Program-made: the position numbers and the translations under genes
Shown: positions 32,476 to 41,446 of the stretch, in pieces
How positions within the stretch are numbered: the stretch's first letter is position 1
How the letters are laid out: the number at the start of each line of letters is the position of its first letter
The notes under the pieces: model-generated
Told to the model about the DNA's origin: nothing
Database searches by the model: none
Seen by the model: the letters and a program-made list of their open reading frames with translations, nothing else
Source of the DNA: Allobosea sp. 117
Lineage (GTDB): Bacteria > Pseudomonadota > Alphaproteobacteria > Rhizobiales > Xanthobacteraceae
NCBI RefSeq assembly: GCF_000702305.1
Contig: NZ_JNLC01000011.1
Coordinates: forward strand, 434,001-498,000
Direction: 5' to 3'
Length of the DNA: 64,000 nt

Positions 32476-33422
32476 CGCGCCTTCCACTCGTCCGTGGCGG
32501 CGAGCGCATGCAGTGTCTCGACCGCGACCTTCGCGACGGCAATGGTCGCGCGGGAGGAGGGGCGGTTGAGCGGCGTCGCCAGATAGACGGTGCGGCGAAA
32601 GCCGGGGTCGACGACGCGGAAGGTGTGGATCGGGGTGGTGCCGGCGAGGCTCGAGATCGAGCCTGGATGCCGGGCGGCCAGCGAGCAGATGGTGGCGCCA
32701 TGGCCGCGTCGCACCAGCTCGAAGATCTGCGGCGAGGCGTCGATCTCCATCGCGATGTTCAGCGGGATCGCGTGGCGGCGCGCCGTCGCCTCGACCAGAA
32801 GCCGCAGCCCGTGCTCGGGGCCCGGCATCACCAGCTTGAGATGCTGGACGTCGCGCATCCGTATCTCGCCCTTGTCCGTGAGATAGGGCGCGACGTCGGC
32901 CGGATCATAGGTCGCGACGTAAAGCTCTTCCTCCACCACCGGCTGGAGGGAGGCGCTGCGATCGTTCGCCGCGCCGCCGCCGAACACCACCGCGGCGTCG
33001 AGCGTGCCCTCGCGGAGCCAGCTCGCGATGTAGCCTGACATGCTCTCGACGACGCGCAGGCGGACCTGGGGGAAGCGGACGAGGCACGTCTCGATGAGCT
33101 GCACGGTGAGCAGGCCGACCAGCGAGCCCGGCACGCCGAAGCGCACCGTGCCGACCGGCGGCCTGTCGCGGCTGAGCATGCTTGCCTTGGCATCCTCGGC
33201 CTGCTTGAGGATCGCATAGGCGTGCGAGAGGAGCTCGCGTCCCTGCTCGGTCAGCGTCAGCCCGCGCGCCCAGCGCTCGAACAGGGCGGTGCCCAGCTCG
33301 TCCTCCAGGTCCTTCAGACGGGCGCTCAGCGATGGTGGACTGCTGTGCAGAACCTTCGCCGCCGATGTGAGCGAGCCGGTCTCGGCGATGGCCACAAAGG
33401 CGCGCAGGTCACGCAGATCCAT
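32463..33422 (-). CDS. LysR family transcriptional regulator
   Basis: 319-residue LysR regulator: N-terminal helix-turn-helix (residues 1-60, with SLTSAAKVLHSSPPSLSARL) and a C-terminal co-inducer-binding domain from about 90. Six bases separate it from the CitE-like gene upstream, so it is the last gene of the eight-gene minus-strand operon rather than divergent as usual for LysR genes. That makes it a candidate feedback regulator of the operon promoter near 41071. Its 3' end meets a response-regulator relic, suggesting a past deletion junction. Confidence 0.9.
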   Translation of the reverse strand: MDLRDLRAFVAIAETGSLTSAAKVLHSSPPSLSARLKDLEDELGTALFERWARGLTLTEQGRELLSHAYAILKQAEDAKASMLSRDRPPVGTVRFGVPGSLVGLLTVQLIETCLVRFPQVRLRVVESMSGYIASWLREGTLDAAVVFGGGAANDRSASLQPVVEEELYVATYDPADVAPYLTDKGEIRMRDVQHLKLVMPGPEHGLRLLVEATARRHAIPLNIAMEIDASPQIFELVRRGHGATICSLAARHPGSISSLAGTTPIHTFRVVDPGFRRTVYLATPLNRPSSRATIAVAKVAVETLHALAATDEWKARRLR

Positions 33423-33428
33423 ATCGTG

Positions 33429-34343
33429 TCAGGCTGGAACGGCTTGTCGTGTTCGGGAGGCCCGCATTCTGTCCAAATTGGCGGCGCGGGCAAGCAGGGC
33501 CCGCGCGCGGTCGGCAACCGGCAGGTCAACCATGGCGCCGCGGAAGGTCACCGCTCCCAGCCCGTCCGCCAGCGCCGCCTCGAACACCTCCAGCGCGCCC
33601 CTCGCCCATTCGATCTCCGCCGGCGAGGGGGCGAACACCTCGTTCATGATCGGGACCTGCTTGGGATGGATGCAGAATCCGCCCGTGAAGCCCATCTCCC
33701 GGGCCTGCCGGATGGTGCGCCGGAACTTCTCCTCGTCCGCATAGTCGGCGACGCTGCCGACGAAGCCGATGGGCTGGATGCCGGCATTGCGCGCCGCCAC
33801 CACCGCCTGGGCATTGTGGATGTAGAGCGTGTCATAGGTCGGGGACGCGCCGAGCGAGACGGCGAGGTCCTCCGCGCCGACGATCAGCCCGGCGACACGC
33901 GGATGCGCGGCCGCGATCGCGGCCATGTTGAGCAGCCCCTCGGCGGTCTCGATCATGACGACCAGCCGCGTATGCCCGACGGTCATGCCGCGCTCGCGTT
34001 CGAGCTCGTCGACGATCTCCGCGATGGTGCGCACATGCGAGGCGTCGGGCACCTTGGGCAGGGTCAGGCAGCACACATCCGGGCCCACCGAGGCCTCGAT
34101 GTCGGCCAGGGCCTGCCGCCACGGCCTGTTGATCCGCACCACCACGTCGAGGCCCTGTGCCGCGAGGCGGGCGGCTGCCGGCCCGACGGCATGGCGGGCC
34201 TCCTCCTTCTGGCCCGGCGGGATGGCATCCTCCAGATCGAGCTGGATGCAGTCCGCGTCGCGCTCGGCGGCGCGGCTGAGAAAGCGCTCGTTGAGAACCG
34301 GGACGAAGAGCATCGAGCGCCAGGCGGGCGTCGTCGCAGCCAT
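33429..34343 (-). CDS. CitE-like CoA-ester lyase (HpcH/HpaI family)
   Basis: 304-residue TIM-barrel lyase of the CitE/malyl-CoA/citramalyl-CoA lyase group. The opening RSMLFVPVLNERFLSRA, DLEDAIPPGQKE, the acidic VVMIETAEGLLN and the VGAEDLAVSLG metal-binding segment are all present. It shares one base with the upstream CoA-transferase stop (TGATG). With a CaiB-type CoA-transferase the pair can activate a hydroxy-dicarboxylic acid and cleave it to two small acyl units, as citramalate or malate-type pathways do. The particular acyl-CoA is not known. Confidence 0.88.
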   Translation of the reverse strand: MAATTPAWRSMLFVPVLNERFLSRAAERDADCIQLDLEDAIPPGQKEEARHAVGPAAARLAAQGLDVVVRINRPWRQALADIEASVGPDVCCLTLPKVPDASHVRTIAEIVDELERERGMTVGHTRLVVMIETAEGLLNMAAIAAAHPRVAGLIVGAEDLAVSLGASPTYDTLYIHNAQAVVAARNAGIQPIGFVGSVADYADEEKFRRTIRQAREMGFTGGFCIHPKQVPIMNEVFAPSPAEIEWARGALEVFEAALADGLGAVTFRGAMVDLPVADRARALLARAANLDRMRASRTRQAVPA

Positions 34344-35542
34344 CACGAAACCTCCTCCGTCTTGCGGGAGGGCATGCCGAGCTCGTTCCGGACCTCTTCC
34401 GTGTGCTCGCCCAGCTCGGGGGCCACCCGGCGGAAACCGGCCGGCGTGCCGGAGAAGCGGGGGATGATGTTGTGCATCGGCATGGTGCCAAGATCGTCGT
34501 CGGGTATCTCGACGATGGCCTGCCGGCCGACCACGAAGGGATGTTCCAGCAGGTCGGCGACCGAGCACACCGGCCCGACCGTCACGCCGGCGGCCTCGAA
34601 GAGCGCAAGGTTCTCCTCCTGGCTGCGGCCGGCGATGAACGCGCCGATGATCGCGTCGAGCGCATCGCGATTGGCGACGCGCGCGGCGTTGTCGACGAAG
34701 CGGGGGTCGGTCTTCAGCTCCGGCTGGCCGATCGTGTCGAAGATGCGCTCGGCCATCGACTGCATGGAGCCAGACATCGCCACATAGGCGCCATCGGAAC
34801 ATTCATAGACGTTGCGCGGCGCCGTATGGGAGGACTGGTTGCCCGCGCGCGGCGTCGGAGCCCCGGTGAGGCGGACCTGCGCCGCCTCGGCGCCGATGAG
34901 CGAATGAATGGGCTCGAACAGCGACAGATCGAGTACCTGCCCGCGCGCGCCGCCCTGCTCGACCGCCCGCAGCGCGGCCAGTACCGCCGCGGTGCCGTAG
35001 AGGCCCGCGACCATGTCGGCCATGGCGAGCGGGGGAAGCGTCGGCGGCTTGTCGGCGTGCCCGTTCATGAACGCCCAGCCGGACATGGCCTCGACGAGGG
35101 TGCCGAAGCCGGGGCGCAGCCGCCACGGGCCGCTCTGCCCCCAGCCGGAGATGCGCAGGATGATGAGAGCGGGATTGCGCTCGAGCAGCGCTTCCGGCCC
35201 CAGGCCCCAGCGCTCCAGCGTGCCCGGCACGAAGTTCTCGACCAGCACCTGCGCGGTGTCGACGAGGCGCAGCAGCAGCTCGCGGCCTTCCGGGTCGTGG
35301 ATATCGAGCGCGACGCTGCGCTTGTTGCGCGCATAGACCTTCCAGAAGATCTCGACGCCCTCGACGCGCCAGCTCCGCAGATCGTCGCCCTTGCCGGGTC
35401 GCTCGATCTTGATGACGTCCGCCCCGTAGTCGGCGAGCACATGCGTGGTCATGTTGCCGGCGACGAGCCGGGAGAGATCGACGACGCGAACGCCGTCGAG
35501 CGGGCCGCGACGGTCGGGGGAGAGCGGGACGGTATCGGGCAT
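34343..35542 (-). CDS. CaiB/BaiF-family (class III) CoA-transferase
   Basis: 399-residue class III CoA-transferase. The catalytic Asp is Asp176 in PLAMADMVAGLYG. The N-terminal LDGVRVVDLSRLVAGNMTTHVLADYGADVIKIE and NKRSVALD segments are family hallmarks. It is coupled to the downstream lyase gene and follows the alcohol dehydrogenase by ten bases. It probably transfers CoA from succinyl-CoA or another donor to the acid made by the alcohol and aldehyde dehydrogenases, providing the substrate for the lyase. Confidence 0.9.
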   Translation of the reverse strand: MPDTVPLSPDRRGPLDGVRVVDLSRLVAGNMTTHVLADYGADVIKIERPGKGDDLRSWRVEGVEIFWKVYARNKRSVALDIHDPEGRELLLRLVDTAQVLVENFVPGTLERWGLGPEALLERNPALIILRISGWGQSGPWRLRPGFGTLVEAMSGWAFMNGHADKPPTLPPLAMADMVAGLYGTAAVLAALRAVEQGGARGQVLDLSLFEPIHSLIGAEAAQVRLTGAPTPRAGNQSSHTAPRNVYECSDGAYVAMSGSMQSMAERIFDTIGQPELKTDPRFVDNAARVANRDALDAIIGAFIAGRSQEENLALFEAAGVTVGPVCSVADLLEHPFVVGRQAIVEIPDDDLGTMPMHNIIPRFSGTPAGFRRVAPELGEHTEEVRNELGMPSRKTEEVS

Positions 35543-35552
35543 CGGTACCTCC

Positions 35553-36683
35553 TCAATCCATCACGATGAGCGGCTTGATTTCCTCCAGCCGGTGCATGCG
35601 TTCGAGGGCGGTGTTCACCTCGTCGAGCGTGTAGCGGCCGGTGATCATCTTGCCGAAGGGAATGCGGTCGATATGCGCGGAGGCGAATTGCAGCGCTTTC
35701 CAGTACGACTTCACGTCGCCTGAGAACGAGCCGATGACACGGATGTTCTTCTTCACGATGGTCGAGGGGCTGAAGGTGGTGGTGCCGCTGCCGAGCTGGC
35801 CAACCGTGAGGTAGCGCCCTCCCTTGCGGACGAGGTCGAGGCCCTCGCCGAAGGCATTGGGATGGCCGGTGAACTCCATCACGATGTCCGGGCCGCGCCC
35901 GTCGGTGAGCGCGCGCAGCGCAGCGGCACGCTCCTCGTGCGTGGTGCCCTCGATGGTGAAGGTGTGGGTCGCGCCGAAGTCGCGCGCCAGCGCCAGCCGG
36001 GCCTCCGGCGCCCCGATCACGCTCACCGTGCGCGCGCCGACGATGCGGGCGACGCCCGCCGCCAGCACGCCCAGCGGACCGGCGCCCTGTATGGCGACAT
36101 GCTCGGAGGGATCGATGCCGCCGAGATTGTCGAAGGCGTTCATCACCGAGCGGAAGGCGCAACTGCACAGGCTCGCGACGCCGTCGTCGAGATTGTCGGG
36201 AACCCGGACACGGCCGGACTCCGGCAGGACGTAGCCGTATTCGGAGAAGCCGCCGAGGAGATAGGGCGGCTTCTCGATGTTCTCGTACATGTAGGCGCGG
36301 CGGTTCTCGCACAGGGTCGGCTGCCGCGCGACGGTGCAGAAGAAGCAGTGGCCGCAGGCCGTATGGGTCCACAGGATCCGGTCGCCGATGGACAGCGTCT
36401 GACCGACGCTGTCGCGCTCCGCGCCCTCGCCGATGGCGACCACCCGCCCGACCATCTCATGGCCGAGGATGACCGGCAGATCGACGGCGAGCGAGAGGTT
36501 GCCGCGCGAGAGATGCACATCGGTCCCGCAGATCGAGCAGGCGGTGGTCTTCACGATCAGCGCGCCGGGCTCGGGAGCCGAGGGCACGGGCACGCATTCG
36601 ATCTTCACCGGCTGGCCGAACTGCCGGACCACGGCGGCGCGGGAGACCTCCGGGAGCTTGGGATGTTGGGCAGTCATGAGCAT
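35553..36683 (-). CDS. Zinc-dependent medium-chain alcohol dehydrogenase
   Basis: 376-residue MDR-family dehydrogenase. The catalytic-zinc region reads ACSICGTDVHLSRG and GHEMVGRV; the structural-zinc loop has four Cys in ACGHCFFCTVARQPTLCENR. The cofactor site is GAGPLGVLAAGVARI. The start may be 36683 or 36677 (MTAQHP); neither has a strong ribosome-binding site. It lies between the TRAP permease and the CoA-transferase genes. Likely oxidises the imported alcohol or hydroxyacid to the aldehyde or ketone that the operon's aldehyde dehydrogenase then handles. Confidence 0.88.
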   Translation of the reverse strand: MLMTAQHPKLPEVSRAAVVRQFGQPVKIECVPVPSAPEPGALIVKTTACSICGTDVHLSRGNLSLAVDLPVILGHEMVGRVVAIGEGAERDSVGQTLSIGDRILWTHTACGHCFFCTVARQPTLCENRRAYMYENIEKPPYLLGGFSEYGYVLPESGRVRVPDNLDDGVASLCSCAFRSVMNAFDNLGGIDPSEHVAIQGAGPLGVLAAGVARIVGARTVSVIGAPEARLALARDFGATHTFTIEGTTHEERAAALRALTDGRGPDIVMEFTGHPNAFGEGLDLVRKGGRYLTVGQLGSGTTTFSPSTIVKKNIRVIGSFSGDVKSYWKALQFASAHIDRIPFGKMITGRYTLDEVNTALERMHRLEEIKPLIVMD

Positions 36684-36697
36684 GGATCACACAGGGT

Positions 36698-37981
36698 CTA
36701 GAGGTACCGGAACCACAGGGTTGCGAACGGCACGAAGGTGATGATGGCCTGCCCGAGCAGGGCGGCGGCGAAGAACCAGCCGAGATAGGGCAGCATGTCC
36801 GCGAGCCGGGCATTGGCGGCGCGCGCGGCGACGTAGAGATTGGCCGCCATCGGCGGGGTCAGCAGCCCGATCTCCAGATTGGTGGCGAGCACGATGCCGA
36901 AGTGCACGGGATCGATGCCGAAGCGCTCGGCGGCCGGCGCCAGTAACGGCCCCATCAGCAGGATCGAGGCGTTCGTCTCCATGAAGGTGCCGACCAGCAG
37001 CAGGACGACGTTCACGGTGATCAGGAAGGCCATCGGGCTTTCGATGTAGGTCGCGACCCACAGGGCGATGTCCTGCGGCACCTGGTTCAGCACCATGGCG
37101 CGGTTGAAGACGCCGGTCATGGCGATGATGATCAGGATGCCCGAGCCGGTGATGGCTGCCGCGCGGAAGGCGCGGGCAAGCCCCTGCCCGTCGATCAGCC
37201 GGCGCGCGACGCCCACGACGACCGCATAGATGCAGCCGACCGCCGCCGCCTCGGTCGGGGTCATGATGCCCCCATAGATGCCGCCGAGGATCAGTACCGG
37301 AAGCAGGAGCGCCGAGGAGGCGTCGAACAGGACGCGCGCCGGGGCCTTGCCGCCGATCAGCCTGTCGCCGCTCTCCGGCCGGCCCTCGACGCCATCCCTC
37401 AGTACGCGGCGCGACATCACGTTGTGGACGATGAGGAACAGCACACTCATCAGCGCTGCCGGCAGCAGGGTGGCGAGGAAGAGCTGCGAGATCGAGACGC
37501 CGACGGTCGCGCCATAGAGGATGAGCGGGATCGAGGGCGGCACCAGCACGCCAAGCAGGCCGGCGGAGGAGGTCAGCGAGGCGATGTACCCCCTCGGATA
37601 GCCGCGCCGCGCCATCTCGGGGCTGACGATGCCGCCCACTGCCGCGACGGTCGCGACCGACGAGCCGGTGATCGCCCCCATCATCGCCGACGCCGCGATG
37701 GTGATGTAGCCGAAGGCGGCGCGGATGCGGCGCAGCACCAGATCGGCGAGCGCGATCAGCTCGGCGGCCATGCCGCTGCGGTTCATCAGCTCGCCGGTGA
37801 GCATGAACAGCGGGATGGCGACCAGCGGGTAGCTCGAAATCTCCTCGTAGGGAATGTTGCTCAGCCCGGCGATGGACAGCCCGTAGGCGCCCATCTGGAG
37901 GAAGATGACGAGGCCGAAGGTGACGGCGAGCGGCGCGCCGAGGACAAGGAACAGGGCCATCAGGCCAAAGGTCAGCGCCAT
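36698..37981 (-). CDS. TRAP transporter large permease (DctM)
   Basis: 427-residue DctM-type membrane protein with about 12 hydrophobic segments, catalysing sodium-coupled uptake with DctQ. The family sequences IPLFMLTGELMNRSGMA near residue 60, TGSSVATVAAVG near 105, LLGVLVPPSIPLILYG near 145 and LTPPMAANLYVAA near 375 are intact. A same-strand alternative frame over the same bases lacks them. The start overlaps the DctQ gene by ten bases. It completes the P-Q-M set. Confidence 0.93.
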   Translation of the reverse strand: MALTFGLMALFLVLGAPLAVTFGLVIFLQMGAYGLSIAGLSNIPYEEISSYPLVAIPLFMLTGELMNRSGMAAELIALADLVLRRIRAAFGYITIAASAMMGAITGSSVATVAAVGGIVSPEMARRGYPRGYIASLTSSAGLLGVLVPPSIPLILYGATVGVSISQLFLATLLPAALMSVLFLIVHNVMSRRVLRDGVEGRPESGDRLIGGKAPARVLFDASSALLLPVLILGGIYGGIMTPTEAAAVGCIYAVVVGVARRLIDGQGLARAFRAAAITGSGILIIIAMTGVFNRAMVLNQVPQDIALWVATYIESPMAFLITVNVVLLLVGTFMETNASILLMGPLLAPAAERFGIDPVHFGIVLATNLEIGLLTPPMAANLYVAARAANARLADMLPYLGWFFAAALLGQAIITFVPFATLWFRYL

Positions 37982-38553
37982 GGATCATACCCTCCGGGCT
38001 CGCGCCCAGCGAGCGCCCGCCAGATGTCGAGTGCCGAATGGAAGGTCATCAGCACTGCGCCGGCGACCACGAAGCCGGCCGGAATGGCCACCGGGGTCCC
38101 GCGGTCGATCAGCCGTTCGCCGGAGGTGCGCGCATAGTCGAACAGGTCCCAGGCCAGCGCGATGAAGAACAGTCCGAACACCAGGCACAGGGCCGCGGCG
38201 ACCGCGTCGAGGCAGCGGCGCAGAAGGCCTTCCGGCAGCATCTCCACGATATCCGCGGTCAGGTGGCGGTGGAGATGGCTGCACAGCGCGCCGCCGACGA
38301 AGGTGAGCGGCGACATGGCGACCATCGCCCATTCGCCGGTATCGGCGATCGGCAGGTCGAAGCTGCGTATCGCCACCGATGCTCCGACCGAAGCGATCGC
38401 GACGGCCATAGCCGCGATCACCACCACGTTCTCAACACGGGCCAGTTTCAGCTCGACGCGCATCAGCGCGTCGAGCAGCGAACCGGTGCCGCGCGTCTCG
38501 GCCGGGGCATCCATCGGACCGCCGGTCATCGGCGTGGTCTCGTCGTAAGCCAT
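37972..38553 (-). CDS. TRAP transporter small permease (DctQ)
   Basis: 193-residue DctQ-type protein with four hydrophobic segments (about residues 42-62, 82-98, 112-132, 150-172). The characteristic FVGGALCSHLHRHLTADIVEMLP segment lies between the second and third. The ATG at 38553 starts seven bases after the DctP gene ends and the coding end overlaps DctM by ten bases. An N-terminal extension of about 40 residues is longer than in many DctQ proteins. Confidence 0.88.
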   Translation of the reverse strand: MAYDETTPMTGGPMDAPAETRGTGSLLDALMRVELKLARVENVVVIAAMAVAIASVGASVAIRSFDLPIADTGEWAMVAMSPLTFVGGALCSHLHRHLTADIVEMLPEGLLRRCLDAVAAALCLVFGLFFIALAWDLFDYARTSGERLIDRGTPVAIPAGFVVAGAVLMTFHSALDIWRALAGREPGGYDPWR

Positions 38554-38560
38554 CGGCGCC

Positions 38561-39565
38561 TCACTCGCCCCGGGCCGCGGCGATTTCCTTCTTGAGCGCG
38601 CCGATGCGGTCGGCGCCGTAGGTCTGTTCGAGCTTCTGCCAGCCGACCTGGCCGATGCGGGCGAACTCCACCATGGCTTCGGGCGTCGGCACGATGACCT
38701 CGACCCCGCCGGCCTTGATCTTGTCGAGGAAGGCGGCGTTGTCGGCGCGGTTGCGGGCGATGCCCTCGCTGGCGGCTTCCTGCGCGGCCTTGCGCACGAT
38801 CGCCTGCTGCTCCGGGGTGAGGCCGCTCCAGAAGCGCTGGCTGACGGTGATCGCGCCCATCGCATAGACGTGGTTCGTCAGCGTCATGTATTTCTGCGCC
38901 TCGAACAGGCGCGAGTTGTAGGTGATGCTCGCGCCGTTGTCCTGGCCGTCCACCGTGCCCTGCTGGAGCGCGACGAAGAGGTTCGGCATCGGCATCGTCA
39001 CCGCCTGGGCGCCGGCGGCCTCAAAGAAGCTGCGGATCGACGCCGAACCCGGCACGCGCACCTTGAGCCCCTTGATATCCTCCACGCTGCGGACCGGATG
39101 CTTGGAGTTGGTCACCGCGCGGAAATCGAGCTCGAAATAGGCGAGCGCGACCATCTTGTGCTTGTCCAGCGTCTCCGTCAGCGTGCGCTGCAGGATGCCG
39201 TCCGGGTTGTAGAAGATCTTGTCGACCTCCTGCGTGCTGGTCGCGATGTAGGGCAGGTAGTGGATGTCCAGCAGCGGATCGAGGCCGGTCAGCGAACCCG
39301 GATTGAGGAAGGCGAAGTCGACGGCGCCACGGCTGAGGTCGCGGCCGAGTGCCTCGTCGCCGCCGAGCTGGCTGTTGGGGAAGACGGTGATGTCGATCTC
39401 GCTATTCGTGCGCTCCTTGACGAGGCGCGCGAAGGTCTGGCTCGCCTCGTCGGCCGCGGTGCCCTGCGCGAAGACGTGGCCGAGCCGCGCCTTGGCCGCC
39501 GAGGCGGGCTGCTGAAGAGCGAGGATGGATACGGCCGCGAGGGCGGCGACAAGAAGTCTTTTCAT
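38561..39565 (-). CDS. TRAP transporter substrate-binding protein (DctP)
   Basis: 334-residue periplasmic receptor of the DctP family. Residues 1-23 form a signal peptide ending PASA before AKARLGHV. The conserved Arg-containing segment GLKVRVPGSASIRSFFEAAGA supplies the usual carboxylate contact, and VALQQGTVDGQDNGASI is also typical. GGGAGGAAACC precedes the ATG at 39565. It transports a carboxylated solute in most characterised cases; here the enzymes suggest a hydroxylated or alcohol-bearing acid. Confidence 0.93.
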   Translation of the reverse strand: MKRLLVAALAAVSILALQQPASAAKARLGHVFAQGTAADEASQTFARLVKERTNSEIDITVFPNSQLGGDEALGRDLSRGAVDFAFLNPGSLTGLDPLLDIHYLPYIATSTQEVDKIFYNPDGILQRTLTETLDKHKMVALAYFELDFRAVTNSKHPVRSVEDIKGLKVRVPGSASIRSFFEAAGAQAVTMPMPNLFVALQQGTVDGQDNGASITYNSRLFEAQKYMTLTNHVYAMGAITVSQRFWSGLTPEQQAIVRKAAQEAASEGIARNRADNAAFLDKIKAGGVEVIVPTPEAMVEFARIGQVGWQKLEQTYGADRIGALKKEIAAARGE

Positions 39566-39621
39566 GGTTTCCTCCCAAGACCCGTCACGGTCTGTGTTCT
39601 TGTTGGCGTTGTGACGGAGAT

Positions 39622-41070
39622 TTACTTGCTGTGATCGATGACCACCGTCTTGGCGACGGTGTATTCGTGCAGGGCCTCGAAGCCCTTCTCGCGGCCGTGG
39701 CCGCTCTTGCGGAAGCCGCCGAAGGGCAGTTCGATGCCGCCGCCGGCTCCGTATCCGTTGATGTAGATCTGCCCGGCGCGGATGCCCTTGGCCATGCGCA
39801 TCTGCCGGCCGCCGTCGCGGGTCCAGACACCGGCGATCAGCCCGTAATCGGTCCCGTTGGCGAGGCGCAGCACGTCGTCCTCGTCGTCGAACGGCAGCGC
39901 GGCGAGGACCGGTCCGAATACCTCCTCGCGGGCGAGCTCGTGCTCGCGCGGCACCAGCCCGAACAAGGTCGGCGGCACGAAATAGCCGGCCTTGCTCGCT
40001 TCGGGATGTATCTTGCCCTGGGCGACGATCTCTACCTTGTCCTTCGCGGCCCGCTCCAGGAAGCTCATGACGCGATCGCGCTGGACTTGGTTGATCACCG
40101 GGCCGCAATCGAGGTCCTGCGCGGGATAGCCGACCTTCGCCGAGGCCATGCGGTCGGCGAGCTTGCGCATGAAGGGCTCGTAGATGGCGCGCTCGATGAG
40201 CACGCGCGATCCCGCCGAGCAGGTCTGTCCGGCATTCTGCACGATGGCGCCGATGATGACGTCGCACGCTTTGTCCTGGTCGGCGTCCGCGAAGACGATC
40301 TGGGGCGACTTGCCGCCGAGTTCCAGCACGCAGGGCACATGGTTCTTGGCCGCCGCGACCTGCACCAGCGTGCCGACCTCCGGCGAGCCGGTGAAGGAGA
40401 GGAAATCGATGCCGCCATGGCCCGAAAGCGCCGCGCCGGCCTCCTCGCCGAGGCCCGTCACCACATTGATGACGCCCGCGGGAAAGCCGACCTCCTCGGC
40501 GAGCTCGGTGAAACGCAGGCAGGAGAGCGAGGCCTCCTCCGCCGGCTTGAGGATGGCGGCGTTGCCCGCCGCAAGCGAGGCGCCCAGCGTGCGCCCGAAC
40601 ATCGAGGCGGGGTAGTTCCACGGAATGATGTGACCGGTCACGCCGCGCGGCTCGCGCAGCACGATCACCTGATAGCCCGGCAGGAACGGGATGGTGTCGC
40701 CATGGATCTTGTCGGCGGCACCGCCGTAATATTCGAAGTAGCGGGCGGTCACGCGGATGTCGTTGCGCGCCAGCTTCATCGGCTTGCCGGTGTCGGCCGC
40801 CTCGATCTCCGCCAGCTCCTCGAGGCGATCGAGGATCAGCAAGCCGAGCCGGCTGAGCAGCCGCCCGCGCTCGAGCGCCGCCATCGAGCCCCAGGTGCCC
40901 TCGAAAGCGTCGCGTGCTGCCTTCACCGCCAGATCGATGTCGGCCGCGCCGCCCCGGGCAATCTGTCCGATGACCTCGCCGGTGCTGGGGTTTACGACGT
41001 CAAGGGTCTGACCCGACGCCGGCTTGACCCAGCGCCCGTCGATGAACAGCTCAGCTCGCCCCATGGGCAT
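39622..41070 (-). CDS. Aldehyde dehydrogenase (first gene of the TRAP operon)
   Basis: 482-residue NAD(P)-dependent aldehyde dehydrogenase with catalytic Cys in QNAGQTCSAGSR, Glu in LELGGKSP, and cofactor segments IIPWNYPASM and FTGSPEVG. The start is either 41070 (MPMGRAEL, AAGGAG eight bases upstream) or 41064 (MGRAEL, GGAGG six bases upstream). It heads the eight-gene minus-strand operon. About 1.3 kb of coding is intact. Probable role: oxidising the aldehyde formed by the operon's alcohol dehydrogenase to a carboxylic acid for CoA activation. Confidence 0.92.
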   Translation of the reverse strand: MPMGRAELFIDGRWVKPASGQTLDVVNPSTGEVIGQIARGGAADIDLAVKAARDAFEGTWGSMAALERGRLLSRLGLLILDRLEELAEIEAADTGKPMKLARNDIRVTARYFEYYGGAADKIHGDTIPFLPGYQVIVLREPRGVTGHIIPWNYPASMFGRTLGASLAAGNAAILKPAEEASLSCLRFTELAEEVGFPAGVINVVTGLGEEAGAALSGHGGIDFLSFTGSPEVGTLVQVAAAKNHVPCVLELGGKSPQIVFADADQDKACDVIIGAIVQNAGQTCSAGSRVLIERAIYEPFMRKLADRMASAKVGYPAQDLDCGPVINQVQRDRVMSFLERAAKDKVEIVAQGKIHPEASKAGYFVPPTLFGLVPREHELAREEVFGPVLAALPFDDEDDVLRLANGTDYGLIAGVWTRDGGRQMRMAKGIRAGQIYINGYGAGGGIELPFGGFRKSGHGREKGFEALHEYTVAKTVVIDHSK

Positions 41071-41446
41071 CCTCCGCACTCCTTTTTTGGATTTGCGCGG
41101 ATGCTTCCATGCTGGGGAGGAATTCGACAACGTCGAAAAATAGGAAGGTGCGTTCGGAAAACCCGAATGCTTGTCCGCCTGAGGGCGCTTGACCGGCCCG
41201 GTTCGACCGGTGGCTGGCCGATGCGAGGCCGATACGCAGCAGCGTCCCGTTGACCACGAAGTCAGCGATGATCCGGTCGTTGGCCACGGCGTGCGACGGC
41301 GGGGCCGATGACGTCGGCTGCGCCGCGCTCGTCCCTGCCATGCGGATCGCATGGCTTCCTGATCGCTCGTCCTGCCTTCAGGATTGGCGCGCCGCCGACG
41401 GCGTCAGTCCGGTCGCGGCACAGGAATGCAGGCAGAGGAGCATGCC
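41071..41446. other. Divergent promoter region, TRAP operon / aldo-keto reductase
   Basis: No gene is supported in this 376-base gap. It holds the 15-bp palindrome at 41123-41137 and the ribosome-binding sites of both flanking genes. A minus-strand frame (41051-41341) has no recognisable motif. Confidence 0.5.
41123..41137. promoter_or_regulatory. 15-bp palindrome upstream of the TRAP operon
   Basis: TTCGACAACGTCGAA is a perfect dyad with an AAC centre, 53 bases upstream of the aldehyde dehydrogenase start. It is the clearest operator candidate for the operon, possibly for its own LysR protein, though LysR sites usually contain T-N11-A, which was not confirmed here. Confidence 0.5.

Noticed and set aside
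36687-37988. A 433-codon minus-strand frame over the DctM gene
   Set aside because: It is an alternative frame of the same bases, rich in Arg, Pro and His with no transmembrane pattern, while 36698-37981 matches DctM throughout.
41051-41341. A 97-codon minus-strand frame upstream of the aldehyde dehydrogenase
   Set aside because: It overlaps the ribosome-binding site and start of that gene and shows no domain; treated as promoter DNA.
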